Shown: positions 51,357-60,107 of the stretch, one piece after another
Numbering within the stretch: position 1 is the stretch's first letter
Layout: every line of letters begins with the position of its first letter
Assembly: GCF_002019605.1 (NCBI RefSeq)
Contig: NZ_KV917368.1
Span: 1,507,617 to 1,571,616 of the forward strand
Length of the DNA: 64,000 nucleotides
From: Alkalihalobacterium alkalinitrilicum
GTDB taxonomy: Bacteria; Bacillota; Bacilli; Bacillales; Bacillaceae_F
Reading direction: 5' to 3'
Program-made: the position numbers and the translations under genes
The notes under the pieces: model-generated
What the model saw: the letters and a program-made list of their open reading frames with translations, nothing else
What the model was told of the DNA's origin: nothing
Databases searched by the model: none

Positions 51357-51361
51357 AAAAA

Positions 51362-51395
51362 AAGAGCATAGCAAGGATTAAGCTTGCACGCTCTT
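51362..51395 (-). terminator. Terminator of the 85-residue gene
   Basis: AAGAGC..GCAAG and CTTGC..GCTCTT form a hairpin with small bulges; TTTTTTTG follows on the minus strand. It abuts the repeat element at 51121-51356. Confidence 0.7.
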
Positions 51396-51429
51396 CTCTA
51401 TTAGACTTAGGTCCTCCAATATAATAGTT

Positions 51430-51687
51430 TTACTGTTCTTCCAACTCTTCAATTACAGCTGGGTTAAATAATGAATGAGTCATCGATTGATCCATCCCTT
51501 CTAAAGACTGTTTTTCAGTCAAGGCTTCTATTTCTTGATCAATCTTCCTTAAATCTTCTTCAACTAACTCAAAAGATGGACTGTTGCCTTTTAACTCCGT
51601 TAATTTATTTTGTAACATTTGTCGTGTTTCCATTAAAACATGAAGGTTTTGGAGTTTTTCAATATACGTTAAGTCTTGTTGTTCCAT
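51430..51687 (-). CDS. Small coiled-coil protein of unknown function
   Basis: The 85-residue acidic product starts MEQQDLTYIEKLQNLHVLM; GGGGAGGT precedes ATG 51687. Most of it forms heptad-patterned helices (RQMLQNKLTELKG, then LRKIDQEIEALTEKQ). It has no membrane or signal segment. I do not recognise the family. Confidence 0.6.
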   Translation of the reverse strand: MEQQDLTYIEKLQNLHVLMETRQMLQNKLTELKGNSPSFELVEEDLRKIDQEIEALTEKQSLEGMDQSMTHSLFNPAVIEELEEQ

Positions 51688-51904
51688 AACACTAGGTACC
51701 TCCCCACGAGTTGATCGTAGTATATAGTTTCCCTCGTTTTTTCATATCTATGTGAAAATAATCATTTTAACAGTTGAAAATTTCACTTTTATCTAACAGT
51801 CACTTTTCTACGTCAACTTTGATCCAGTATGATATATTTCCAGCACATGTGCTAAATTCTTACTAAAAACAATTCTACATCCTCTGTGAGAAAGTTATGT
51901 CTCC

Positions 51905-52927
51905 TTATTTTTCTATCAACGTCTGATATGTTTCTTTATTACAAATGATATACAATACCGCTTCATCAGGTATCGATTCTTGTAATCGTCGATTAATATT
52001 TAATTGGTCGCGATCAGCTATAAGTGTTGCTCCGTTCGATAGTAATTTTTGAAACGCATCATTATAAGTAACCCAGTTCGCTTTTTTCGATATTTTGTAA
52101 AGATCCTCACCATGCTGCCTGCTTATAAGCTGAGAATACACTTTACTTACCCCTTTATACAAGGCCGAGCGCACCGCTAAACTTGAGATCGTTTCTTGCG
52201 ATAGGATAAATTCATCAACCTTAACATGAGAGAAGTTTAAAATATGCTTTTCAGTCATGACTTCAACTGTTGTATGTACATCAGGTGCTAAACGCTCTAC
52301 CGTAATCGCTACTAACAAGGTTTTTGCATCTTTTAGAGAGCCATCCTGAAGCGTGTCATCTGAAAAAACAATCACTGCACGGGCCTTATCAATATTGGCT
52401 TTCTTATATGTTTCTTCCTCAGTAGGGTCTCCTTGAATATAGTGAATACGATTATTTGAAACATCCATTGGTGCGTGTGGTAAATTATCAATAATAACCA
52501 CTTCCACTCTAGGGTCTGAGTCGAGAATTTCCTTAACAGCATAATCTGTTTTCTTTCCCCACCCAATGATTATGACATGATTTTCATTTGTATAGCTCAA
52601 CTTACCTTCCTCCCTTTTCCTTCTAAAAATCGTAAATCCATCAACGATTTTACCAATCACAACACCAAGTAAACCAATTCCAAATAAATACATAAAAATA
52701 GCAAACAGTTTTCCTGCAATTGTGACAGGTGAATAATCCCCATATCCAACTGTAGAAAACGTCGTCATTACGAAATAAAACGTATTTAAAACACTCTCAA
52801 ATGTATCAGGCTCTAGAAGAAACATAATAATCGTACACAAAATAATAAAAATCAACGTTGTGATAAGTAACGTTAAATTTTTCATTTTAATTAAGCTCAG
52901 ACTAATTTTAAGAAAAAAATGCACCAT
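51905..52927 (-). CDS. Two-TM potassium channel with RCK (TrkA-N) domain, YugO-like
   Basis: The 340-residue K+ channel has helices near residues 18-40 and 70-97 flanking the selectivity filter TVGYGDYSP (near 60). A cytoplasmic RCK domain begins NHVIIIGWGKKTDYAVKEIL near 113, with the Rossmann GWGKK segment and acidic VVIIDNLPHAP. The C-terminal part resembles the second RCK lobe. B. subtilis YugO, the channel of biofilm electrical signalling, has the same layout. The gene is the last of an operon with two ATP-grasp ligases, a DUF350 protein and a lipoprotein; the gap to the preceding gene is 84 bases. GTG 52924 is an equally good start. Confidence 0.87.
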   Translation of the reverse strand: MVHFFLKISLSLIKMKNLTLLITTLIFIILCTIIMFLLEPDTFESVLNTFYFVMTTFSTVGYGDYSPVTIAGKLFAIFMYLFGIGLLGVVIGKIVDGFTIFRRKREEGKLSYTNENHVIIIGWGKKTDYAVKEILDSDPRVEVVIIDNLPHAPMDVSNNRIHYIQGDPTEEETYKKANIDKARAVIVFSDDTLQDGSLKDAKTLLVAITVERLAPDVHTTVEVMTEKHILNFSHVKVDEFILSQETISSLAVRSALYKGVSKVYSQLISRQHGEDLYKISKKANWVTYNDAFQKLLSNGATLIADRDQLNINRRLQESIPDEAVLYIICNKETYQTLIEK

Positions 52928-53011
52928 TCACCCTCCCTTCGTGTAAAAAGTTTAAAAAAGATAAACAAGAAGAAAACAACTCCCGTTTATCTTGTAATAT
53001 TTAATGATCGT

Positions 53012-54259
53012 TTACGTTGTAGTGTACGGAACAAACATTGACAGATTACCAGTAATCAACTCACCCACTCGTAAGAAAAGACCACTTGGTTCACCGTTCA
53101 TTACATGTGAACCGATTAAGAGCTTGCCTGTATAAGGCCCATCCCATGTATCAATCGTTTGATCTGGCATCGGAAAGTATTGTTGATATATAGCTTGTTG
53201 ACTTTGGTAGTAATCAACATCTTCATCTAATACTAGACCATTAGCAACAACTTTAATCCCTCCACCTTCACGACCTAACACTGGTTTTTTTACATATGAA
53301 TCCGAAGCCATCTGATCTAAAGAAAAATACGTTGGTAAAAAGTATTTTTCTATTGCAGCTTGTTCTACTCTTGTATACCATTCTTCTTTTTTTGCTGTAA
53401 TCAGTGCTAAAATTGCTTTTGATTGCATAAGTAATGCCGAGGGAGGATTAATAACCTTCACTTTATTATTGATAATATGAACTAGAAACTGCTCACCTAT
53501 CGGTTCACCTGTTTCACTACGCTCTTCTAAAAAATATTCTAATGGATAAAGGCGATATAAAAATTCTATCGTATCACCATCAGGTGTTTTCACACCGTCT
53601 CTTTCCACAATGATTTGTTCAAGTGAGATGTATTTAGCTTGTTGGGGATACAAATTCATCATGTATTCTACCGTTTTCTTATCTTCATCATGCCAATTTG
53701 CACAAGTAAAGTAAAGGGTGTCTGTACTACGAATATTATAATCGCGAATAATCTGATCCCAAGTCGCTTTTATCCTCTTGTTAATATGCGCATTTGGATT
53801 TTTACTTTTATGTTCATGACAAAGGACTTCTTGAGCTATCGCTGACTCCACAATACCAACAGGTGTATCAGTATTAGCTTCAATGACTTTTAACCCATTA
53901 GAAGACGCTATAAAATCAAATCTAGTAAAATAAGAATACTTTGTTTTCCCTAGTTTTTGAAACAAATCCCATAACATAATCGGTAAACCTAAATCATGAA
54001 TTGTATGAGGATTTTTTACAATTTGCTCGTACGTTTTTGTAAAAATATCATGAGCGGCACGGGTTGCATTTTCAATTTCGCGCATCATCATGTCTGGAAT
54101 GAGTAGAAGAGAGTCGCTCATATATTGATTGTCTTCATAATTTTCATAAAGCGTCGCCCACGTAAACCCTTGTTCAGCTACTTTCTTTTCAACAGCTTCC
54201 CATGACTTTAAATACAATTCTTGCTGAAATGGCTCAGTTAATGATTTATACGGAACCAT
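53012..54259 (-). CDS. Glutathionylspermidine synthase-like ATP-grasp ligase (second copy)
   Basis: The 415-residue ATP-grasp amide ligase is of the GspS C-terminal type. The pre-ATP-grasp core shows FDFIASSNGLKVIEANTDTP (about residues 113-132) and the nucleotide-binding part SYVKKPVLGREGGGIKVV near 320; the end is FLRVGELITGNLSMFVPYTTT. No cysteine-peptidase (amidase) domain is present, unlike E. coli Gsp. AAGGGGG lies six bases before ATG 54259. It is separated by 15 bases from the DUF350 gene and followed by a K+ channel. The amine and acid substrates are unknown. Confidence 0.82.
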   Translation of the reverse strand: MVPYKSLTEPFQQELYLKSWEAVEKKVAEQGFTWATLYENYEDNQYMSDSLLLIPDMMMREIENATRAAHDIFTKTYEQIVKNPHTIHDLGLPIMLWDLFQKLGKTKYSYFTRFDFIASSNGLKVIEANTDTPVGIVESAIAQEVLCHEHKSKNPNAHINKRIKATWDQIIRDYNIRSTDTLYFTCANWHDEDKKTVEYMMNLYPQQAKYISLEQIIVERDGVKTPDGDTIEFLYRLYPLEYFLEERSETGEPIGEQFLVHIINNKVKVINPPSALLMQSKAILALITAKKEEWYTRVEQAAIEKYFLPTYFSLDQMASDSYVKKPVLGREGGGIKVVANGLVLDEDVDYYQSQQAIYQQYFPMPDQTIDTWDGPYTGKLLIGSHVMNGEPSGLFLRVGELITGNLSMFVPYTTT

Positions 54260-54274
54260 AGAGAACCCCCTTTT

Positions 54275-54691
54275 TTAATAGCTAATCGCTGCAGCTACGA
54301 TCATACCGACAAGAATTGATACCCCACCTAGGAAAAGACCGACTGCGACATTTCCTTTTTCGACTTCTTTCGCTAAACTCGTATTACGAGTAAACACATA
54401 CTCAATGATAAAATGAAGAACGATTTGAATGATAATTGCAATCACAGCCCAAATCGTTAAATCGACTAAGTTAATTGAACTTCGGATCGCTGATTGTAAT
54501 ACAACGACGAGCCCTGCCATTTTACCTAATAGCTTTAGAGAAACTGCAACATTACCACTCTTAATAAGGGCACGTTCTGAATATGGAGTAAGTAATTTAA
54601 AAATATAAGTCCCAATTAAAAATAAGACTAATGAAGCTGTCAAGTAAACTAAAAAATGATCAAATGTTTGTAAATAATACGTTAAGTCCAT
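54275..54691 (-). CDS. DUF350 (YjfL-type) membrane protein
   Basis: The 138-residue protein has four predicted transmembrane helices in two repeats, with LFLIGTYIFKLLTPYSERAL in the first and VAVGLFLGGVSILVGMIVAAAI in the last. DUF350/YjfL proteins are consistently encoded with GspS-like ligases. Its start overlaps the end of the first ligase by ten bases and the second ligase begins 15 bases later, so all three are translationally linked. The family's biochemical role is unknown. Confidence 0.8.
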   Translation of the reverse strand: MDLTYYLQTFDHFLVYLTASLVLFLIGTYIFKLLTPYSERALIKSGNVAVSLKLLGKMAGLVVVLQSAIRSSINLVDLTIWAVIAIIIQIVLHFIIEYVFTRNTSLAKEVEKGNVAVGLFLGGVSILVGMIVAAAISY

Positions 54692-55956
54692 TCACGTTCT
54701 CCTTTCACACCACATGGTAAGAAATATGATAAGTTATTCGTTATTTTATCGCCGGCCCTTAGTCCAAACGCACTCGGTTTTTCATTAATAATAAAACTTC
54801 CGATTAATAGATGAGCTTTTGAGCTTCCATTTTCCGTTTGGATTGTTGTTTCTGGAAGGTCGACATATTTTTGAAATACTTTTACATAGTGGTCATACGC
54901 TTTTTCGTTTGGTGAATACACCGTTTCCCCATTCTGTTTGACTTCTACAGTGTTCCCTTCTCGTCCAAATGCAGGTTTAGAAACGTAAATATCTCCTGTA
55001 TCTTGAAATGGGTCTTCATCTAAATAAGTTGGTAAGAAATACTCTCCAATGACCTCGTGTTCATTTTCGCTAAAAAACGGATGTCGCTGTTCAAACATTC
55101 CCCAAATAACTGCCATGACTGCTTTACTTTGCATTAAAAACGCAGATATAGGATTTAACATTCCGACTTTTTTCTTTAGTACTAAGTTCATAAATTCAAT
55201 TCCAATGGGAAAATCATCTCTCGTTTTATCTTCTAGTAATGCTTCTAATGGATAGGTGTGACGGTAAACGATATCAATTTTCTTGCCGTAAGAATCATAG
55301 ACACCTTGATGCTCACCTTCTGCAACGATTTGTATTTCTTTCAAAGGTACAAATGACGCTTCTTTAATTTTTGCAACCTCTTTTAAATACTTCATCGTTT
55401 CTCGGTCTTCAATATCATCTTCATGAGCCGTAAAAACAACGTACGGGTGGTGATGAACATCTATTGATTTAGCACAATGAAACACACTATTGCGGATCGC
55501 TTTACCTAAGTATTCAGCTTCATGCTCATTAGGGTTATAAACCTGAAAGTGCTGACAGACAAGACCATTAATCTCAAAAAGTTCACGAATGAAAGTCGGA
55601 GTATCCGAATTAAATTCAATAAGTTTAAGTCCCTCGTTTGAATTAACAAAATCAAAACGACCTATTACCGTTTCATAAGGAAGCTGTATCATCCGTAAAA
55701 AAGGAATTGCCTTTTCCGGAAACCCTAAGTTCAGTAAACTGTCATCTGAAGCATTCCTTATCAGATGATTGATTTTTTTATATATTAGATAAGCTTTACT
55801 CGTCGCATGTCTAACTGTATCCACGTCTTCTGAAGATAGCTCATAACAATCATATAAAGCATATTCGTTCCCATATAATCTGTCCCAAAAACCAGGTATT
55901 TTCGCATAAAATACATTTCGCTTATTTGTGTGTTTATCCACCAAAGGTACCACCAC
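54682..55956 (-). CDS. Glutathionylspermidine synthase-like ATP-grasp ligase (first copy)
   Basis: The 424-residue ATP-grasp ligase is homologous to the second copy and shares its length and domain layout: FDFVNSNEGLKLIEFNSDTP (about 102-121), DIYVSKPAFGREGNTVEVKQ near 320 and a C-terminal GLRAGDKITNNLSYFLPCG. The frame begins with GTG codons overlapping the end of the lipoprotein gene by 23 bases; GTG at 55956, 55953 or 55941 are alternatives. It has no amidase domain. With the second copy, it may join two different amines or build a two-step conjugate; this is inference. Confidence 0.82.
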   Translation of the reverse strand: MVVPLVDKHTNKRNVFYAKIPGFWDRLYGNEYALYDCYELSSEDVDTVRHATSKAYLIYKKINHLIRNASDDSLLNLGFPEKAIPFLRMIQLPYETVIGRFDFVNSNEGLKLIEFNSDTPTFIRELFEINGLVCQHFQVYNPNEHEAEYLGKAIRNSVFHCAKSIDVHHHPYVVFTAHEDDIEDRETMKYLKEVAKIKEASFVPLKEIQIVAEGEHQGVYDSYGKKIDIVYRHTYPLEALLEDKTRDDFPIGIEFMNLVLKKKVGMLNPISAFLMQSKAVMAVIWGMFEQRHPFFSENEHEVIGEYFLPTYLDEDPFQDTGDIYVSKPAFGREGNTVEVKQNGETVYSPNEKAYDHYVKVFQKYVDLPETTIQTENGSSKAHLLIGSFIINEKPSAFGLRAGDKITNNLSYFLPCGVKGEREWT

Positions 55957-56455
55957 TGCCCATACCAGACCTTGAATTAGTCACTTGACCTGAATTTGTA
56001 TTTGAACGATTGGTCTGTTGGCCCGTTGTTGTTTGGTTATTCTGATTGTTTTGATTTACGCTTTGTTGAGTATTTGTCGCTCCAGTATTAGGATCTTGTC
56101 GTCTGTCATTGTTTAAATTTGCATTTGTTGCCCCACCTCTACCAAGCGCTTGCCCGGCCATAAACGCCGCAATCGTTGGAAACCAGCTTCCACCTGAATA
56201 GTAATGTCCATAATTTTCAGATTCCTCTTGAACACATTGATACACTTCTGCTTCAGCATCCCACGTCCACGTATCACAATCCGCTTCATCAGGTGATGGT
56301 GGGGTAGTCGTAGGACTTGCGGCTTGAGTATTCGTTTCTTCAGGGACTGAAAATAATTGTTCTTGAGAATTGGTTGAGCATGCCGTTAATCCAAATAATG
56401 CAACACTCGTTCCAACGATGCCTTTAAGAAGTTTATCCGTCTTTGGTTTTCTCAT
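55934..56455 (-). CDS. Gly/Asn/Gln-rich lipoprotein of the ATP-grasp operon
   Basis: Started at ATG 56455 (MRKPKTDKLLKG), behind GGAGGTG, the product is 173 residues. A lipoprotein signal ends in FGLTAC at residues 22-27. The mature part has a Thr/Pro/Ser linker, a segment with two Cys (DEADCDTWTWDAEAEVYQC), an aromatic SENYGHYYSGGSWFP, then an Asn/Gln-rich low-complexity tail ending SGMGSGGTFGG. It resembles the DUF1190 (YjfM) lipoproteins that accompany GspS-like ligases. The long Gln/Asn tail could be a substrate for amide ligation. Confidence 0.7.
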   Translation of the reverse strand: MRKPKTDKLLKGIVGTSVALFGLTACSTNSQEQLFSVPEETNTQAASPTTTPPSPDEADCDTWTWDAEAEVYQCVQEESENYGHYYSGGSWFPTIAAFMAGQALGRGGATNANLNNDRRQDPNTGATNTQQSVNQNNQNNQTTTGQQTNRSNTNSGQVTNSRSGMGSGGTFGG

Positions 56456-56574
56456 TTTCAACACCTCCACGCTAGTATTTACGAAATACCTTATGCAAGG
56501 TTTCAAGCTTTTTAAATTCTATCAGTTGACGTCTAAATGAGCAAAGAACTTTTTTAATAGTTTAAGATTTTATA

Positions 56575-56603
56575 TGTGGGTATTACTGCCAGTTGTTACG
56601 GGA
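56575..56603 (+). repeat. Solo copy of the IS200/IS605-like right-end tip
   Basis: TGTGGGTATTACTGCC followed by AGTTGTTACGGGA is nearly identical to 51327-51354, and the same tail closes the element at 4998-5029. No other part of the element is recognisable around it. Confidence 0.55.
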
Positions 56604-56853
56604 TAAATTTAAAAAATTTAATGTGAACAAATAGGATTATTATACTTGTATGGCGAATATTTATCTTTAATATAAGCTGTGTTTAGTACAAGTTGAATTT
56701 CAAGTGATTTAGATAGGAAAATTATTTAAATTGCAAAATACACACTTCACTTAATTAAACGTTGTTTTACTGTTATTCTCAAAATGAGCCGAAGTTGGTA
56801 TTTAAAAGTACTTCTAACCAGCAATATATTAATAGGTAGAAAGAAGGGTTACT

Positions 56854-57033
56854 ATGATTGAGGGGGGCTACATAGAAATGCCTGCAAGTTTAATGAAGAC
56901 GATCGAACTGAAGCGAACTGAATTGGTGAGATTCGGAGTTGAATATGGCTTTTCCTCGGAAAAGACTATCAAAAGTAGTCAAGAGCTTGACCAACTGTTA
57001 AACACATACGAAAAAACAAAGAAACACCACTAG
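56854..57033 (+). CDS. Spo0E-like aspartyl-phosphate phosphatase
   Basis: The product has 59 residues from ATG 56854 (AAGGG five bases ahead) or 51 from ATG 56878 (AGGGGGG 11 bases ahead). It ends VRFGVEYGFSSEKTIKSSQELDQLLNTYEK, which includes the family signature SQELD. Spo0E-like proteins dephosphorylate Spo0A~P (or other response regulators) and delay sporulation. Two antiparallel helices, IELKRTELVRFGVEYG and SQELDQLLNTYEK, fit the Spo0E hairpin fold. A strong hairpin overlaps the stop codon. Confidence 0.82.
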   Translation: MIEGGYIEMPASLMKTIELKRTELVRFGVEYGFSSEKTIKSSQELDQLLNTYEKTKKHH

Positions 57034-57082
57034 AAAAAGCAAACCCATTTTCCAGCAGGAAAGTGGGTTTGTTTTTCTAGTG
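57028..57082 (+). terminator. Terminator of the Spo0E-like gene
   Basis: CACTAGAAAAA..CAAACCCA..TTCC pairs with GGAA..TGGGTTTG..TTTTTCTAGTG, a stem of more than 20 bp with small bulges, overlapping the stop codon. It is long enough to act in both directions. Confidence 0.75.
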
Positions 57083-57108
57083 AATCTCACAATCTATAGT
57101 AGGAAAAG

Positions 57109-57140
57109 GAACGATCTCTCTATTTCAAAAGGGATCGTTC
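57109..57140 (-). terminator. Terminator of vpr
   Basis: GAACGATC and GATCGTTC are perfectly complementary around a 16-base loop; CTTTTCC follows on the minus strand, just after the vpr stop codon. Confidence 0.6.
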
Positions 57141-57149
57141 GTTATTTCC

Positions 57150-59588
57150 CTATTCTATTGTAACTAAATATGCTTTATATTCAGTCTCACCTGCTTTTTC
57201 TACGTAAACAGCTAACACATAGTCCCCAGGAGGAAGTTTTTCACCATTTACTTTACCATCCCATGAAAATTCGTGTATTGGTGCTGGTACGTTAGAGAAT
57301 GCACCAATAGTTCCTAGAAATTTACCGATCGTGTTTCCTGGTCCTAATTGATAAAAATCATATTCAAGAACTTCAGCACCACCTGGCAGATATGAACCTA
57401 CGTAATAAGTTCCATCTTCTTCATTACCAAAGGTTACACCTGTTACTCTCGGATAGTCAGGTTCTCCTACAAATAGAATAGTAGGAACATCAATGCTATT
57501 AATACCATCACTTACTACAATAGTACCTTCATAATAACCTGGATCTAACTTTGCAGTGTCGACTTTAACATTGAGGTTTACTTGTTGTTTTTTACCAGCT
57601 TGTACATTTAAATTGTTACTTGTTGATACTTTAATGCCATCTGGATTTCCTGTAAAACTAACTTCAAAACTATAACGCTTATTTTTATCAGAAAGATTGA
57701 TAATCTCAAAGCTTTGTCTTTCTACTTGATTACCAGTGCCTTTCACAAATTTACCGAAAGAATGACTTCCAGGTGCTGCTAATGTTTTTGTTTCAATAGC
57801 ATCTAGTACACGAATACTTCCTGCACCTTGTGTATTGTGGGGGTAAACCTTCTCTGTTGTTGGATTAATCATATCTTCAGCTGTGTTCATTAACGCTGCT
57901 TTCACATTATCTACTCCCCAAGTTGGGTTAGCTTCTAAGATTAAAGCTACAGCACCCGCCACGTGTGGAGCTGCCATAGAAGTGCCCTGGAATGCACCAT
58001 ATCCATAAGGATTTTCAGGATTATGAGTTGGAATGGTACTTACAATGTTAACACCAGGAGCTGATACATCTGGTTTAATCATCCAAGTCGATGTTACTGG
58101 TCCGCGAGAAGAGAACTCAGCTACTGTTTCACCTACTTCATAAGCAAATTCAATGTCAAATGAAATCGTGTTGTTTCCTGCTTCTAGTTCTGCTAGTAAC
58201 TTTTGGCCATCATCTAATGTTGTTTTAATGGTTGGCACTGCCATACCAGGTACATCTGGATGCTCACCAGCAACATTGTTATAAATAATTGCACCGACAG
58301 CACCTGCATTTTTTGCGTTTTCTGCTTTATCAACAAATGCAAAGTCCCCACGGCTAATTAATGCAATTTTACCTTCAAGATTTTTTCCTTCAAAGTCTTT
58401 TTCATAGCCAAGACCCACATCAACAAACTCATATTCACCTTCATTTAAGGCCAATAAATCTCCCTCTTCTGTAAAGCCCATTACTTTAGCAGAAGGGTAC
58501 TCAACACCTTCAGAAGTAAATATTTCAGATGTGAAAACATTATAAGGTAGACGAGTCGCTCCTACAGAAATCGCTTGACGCGAAGTTCCAGGAGAACCAA
58601 CAGTCCAGTTGTTCGGACCGCTGTTTCCGTTAGACGTTACTGCAACAACACCTTCTGCCATCGCCCAATCTAACGCAATAGAAGTTGCCCAGTCTGGACT
58701 ATTTATTGTGTTGCCTAAAGATAGATTCATAATGTCTGCTCCGTCTTGAACCGCTCTTTCGATACCCGCTACAACATTTTCTGTTGTCCCGCTACCACCT
58801 GGACCAAGTACACGGTAAGCTAATAAAGTTGCATCAGGAGCTACACCTTTAATTTGTCCATTAGCTGCAACGGTACCTGCTACGTGTGTACCATGGTTTG
58901 TCGAGGCACCGCGAGAATCACCAGGGGGTGTTTCTTGTGGATCATCGTTGTTATCAACGAAATCCCAACCTTTATAGTCACCAAATGCGTGCGCTAAGTC
59001 AGGATGTGTATAATCCGTACCTGTATCAATAACTGCTACTGTAATACCTTCTCCAGTGAACCCAGCATCCCATGCTTCATTAGAACCTATAAACGGAGCA
59101 CTTTCCATCATATACGGGCTGAATGCCTCAGTAGAAATTACTTTTCCACCTACTGCGTCAACAGTATACTCGACGTTCGGATATACCGATTTAACACCAG
59201 GTGTTCCTAAAAGTTGAGGGATTTCATTTGCTGGAAGTTCAACTGAAAAACCAGAGAAAACGAAATCATACTCACGGTTCACTTCCACATTTGATACCTT
59301 CTTTTTTAGTTCAGATATTACTTTTCCTCTTTCATTCGCTAGCTTTTGTTTCGATTGATTCTTTCCTTTATGTTTAGCTTCAACTACTGACTCTTCATTT
59401 ATTTCAACTAGGACAATTGTTGGAGCTTTGGTTGACATATCGATATCGCCAAAAATTTCAGCTAATGCTAGTTCTTTAGCTTGTTGCGTTTTTCCTCCTG
59501 TATTTGCTAAGGCACTCATACTAAAAGTGGATAAAATGAGTGCAACTGCCAATAACCATATGATCGATTTAGAAATCCTTTTATGCAT
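57150..59588 (-). CDS. vpr: Vpr-type minor extracellular serine protease (subtilase S8)
   Basis: The 812-residue secreted protease has the size of B. subtilis Vpr (806). A signal peptide (IIWLLAVALILSTFSMSALA) is followed by an I9-type propeptide (about 55-145). The catalytic domain has Asp in VAVIDTGTDYTHPDL (about 187), His in HGTHVAGTVA (about 232) and Ser in GTSMAAPHVAGA (about 536). A PA domain is inserted between His and Ser (FADKAENAKNAGAVGAII-type stretch near 425). The C-terminus has Fn3-like and FlgD-like sandwiches, ending with PGDYVLAVYVEKAGE. In B. subtilis Vpr is repressed by CodY and activates other exoproteins. Confidence 0.92.
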   Translation of the reverse strand: MHKRISKSIIWLLAVALILSTFSMSALANTGGKTQQAKELALAEIFGDIDMSTKAPTIVLVEINEESVVEAKHKGKNQSKQKLANERGKVISELKKKVSNVEVNREYDFVFSGFSVELPANEIPQLLGTPGVKSVYPNVEYTVDAVGGKVISTEAFSPYMMESAPFIGSNEAWDAGFTGEGITVAVIDTGTDYTHPDLAHAFGDYKGWDFVDNNDDPQETPPGDSRGASTNHGTHVAGTVAANGQIKGVAPDATLLAYRVLGPGGSGTTENVVAGIERAVQDGADIMNLSLGNTINSPDWATSIALDWAMAEGVVAVTSNGNSGPNNWTVGSPGTSRQAISVGATRLPYNVFTSEIFTSEGVEYPSAKVMGFTEEGDLLALNEGEYEFVDVGLGYEKDFEGKNLEGKIALISRGDFAFVDKAENAKNAGAVGAIIYNNVAGEHPDVPGMAVPTIKTTLDDGQKLLAELEAGNNTISFDIEFAYEVGETVAEFSSRGPVTSTWMIKPDVSAPGVNIVSTIPTHNPENPYGYGAFQGTSMAAPHVAGAVALILEANPTWGVDNVKAALMNTAEDMINPTTEKVYPHNTQGAGSIRVLDAIETKTLAAPGSHSFGKFVKGTGNQVERQSFEIINLSDKNKRYSFEVSFTGNPDGIKVSTSNNLNVQAGKKQQVNLNVKVDTAKLDPGYYEGTIVVSDGINSIDVPTILFVGEPDYPRVTGVTFGNEEDGTYYVGSYLPGGAEVLEYDFYQLGPGNTIGKFLGTIGAFSNVPAPIHEFSWDGKVNGEKLPPGDYVLAVYVEKAGETEYKAYLVTIE

Positions 59589-59963
59589 CGTTAGTAAACA
59601 TCCTCTCTATATTTATTCTAGAAAACTAACTATCTCTATACTTTAAAAATTACACCTCCTTTTGAGAGTTAGAAACCAAGTATTACGAAAATTTCGAACA
59701 CTGTAATAATTACTCTTCCAACAAACCTTTTTCCTTTCAGACAAATGCCCTGTCTTTTTGACGAAAACTTCAATAGAAAAACGGGAGTATTCCACCTTGC
59801 ATTTGGTATTTTTTCGTAATTTCCTAATTCTTTATACATCGCTACAAACTAGTATAAAATATCTAAAATATAAACATAGGTTAAATGTACTTGATTAATA
59901 TCTATTTAAAAATTCCAAAGTCATTTAAAACAATTAAATAAAAAGTTAATATATTTTCACTAT
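59589..59963. other. Divergent intergenic region between vpr and cstA
   Basis: About 375 AT-rich bases lie upstream of vpr before the first CodY-like box of cstA. The part nearest vpr contains ACGAAAATTTCGAAC, a partial CodY-like palindrome (59686-59700). No reading frame with a ribosome site was seen. Confidence 0.45.
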
Positions 59964-59978
59964 AATTTCCTGAAAATG
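59964..59978. promoter_or_regulatory. CodY-like box 1 upstream of cstA
   Basis: AATTTCCTGAAAATG differs from the CodY consensus AATTTTCWGAAAATT at two positions. It lies about 130 bases upstream of the cstA start. Two such boxes upstream of one peptide/nutrient uptake gene support CodY control by inference. Confidence 0.45.
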
Positions 59979-60014
59979 TAATCAAAACTAGATATCTCTT
60001 ATACTGATTAATAA

Positions 60015-60029
60015 AATTTTCCGAAAAAT
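60015..60029. promoter_or_regulatory. CodY-like box 2 overlapping the cstA promoter region
   Basis: AATTTTCCGAAAAAT differs from the CodY consensus at two positions. It ends two bases before the likely -35 element, where bound CodY would block RNA polymerase. Confidence 0.5.
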
Positions 60030-60031
60030 TA

Positions 60032-60060
60032 TTTACACTTCTTTATTACTTTAGTAAAAT
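60032..60060 (+). promoter_or_regulatory. Probable sigma-A promoter of cstA
   Basis: TTTACA (60032-60037) and TAAAAT (60055-60060) are separated by exactly 17 bases, 47 bases upstream of the start codon. Confidence 0.6.
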
Positions 60061-60107
60061 AACGTAATAAAATTATATACGAATAGTAATTGAAGGGGAT
60101 TAGACAT

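Noticed and set aside
51191..51424. 77-residue plus-strand frame MVSWIGPHDAG
   Set aside because: It runs through the stems of the omega-RNA-like element; composition and lack of a ribosome site argue for RNA structure rather than protein.
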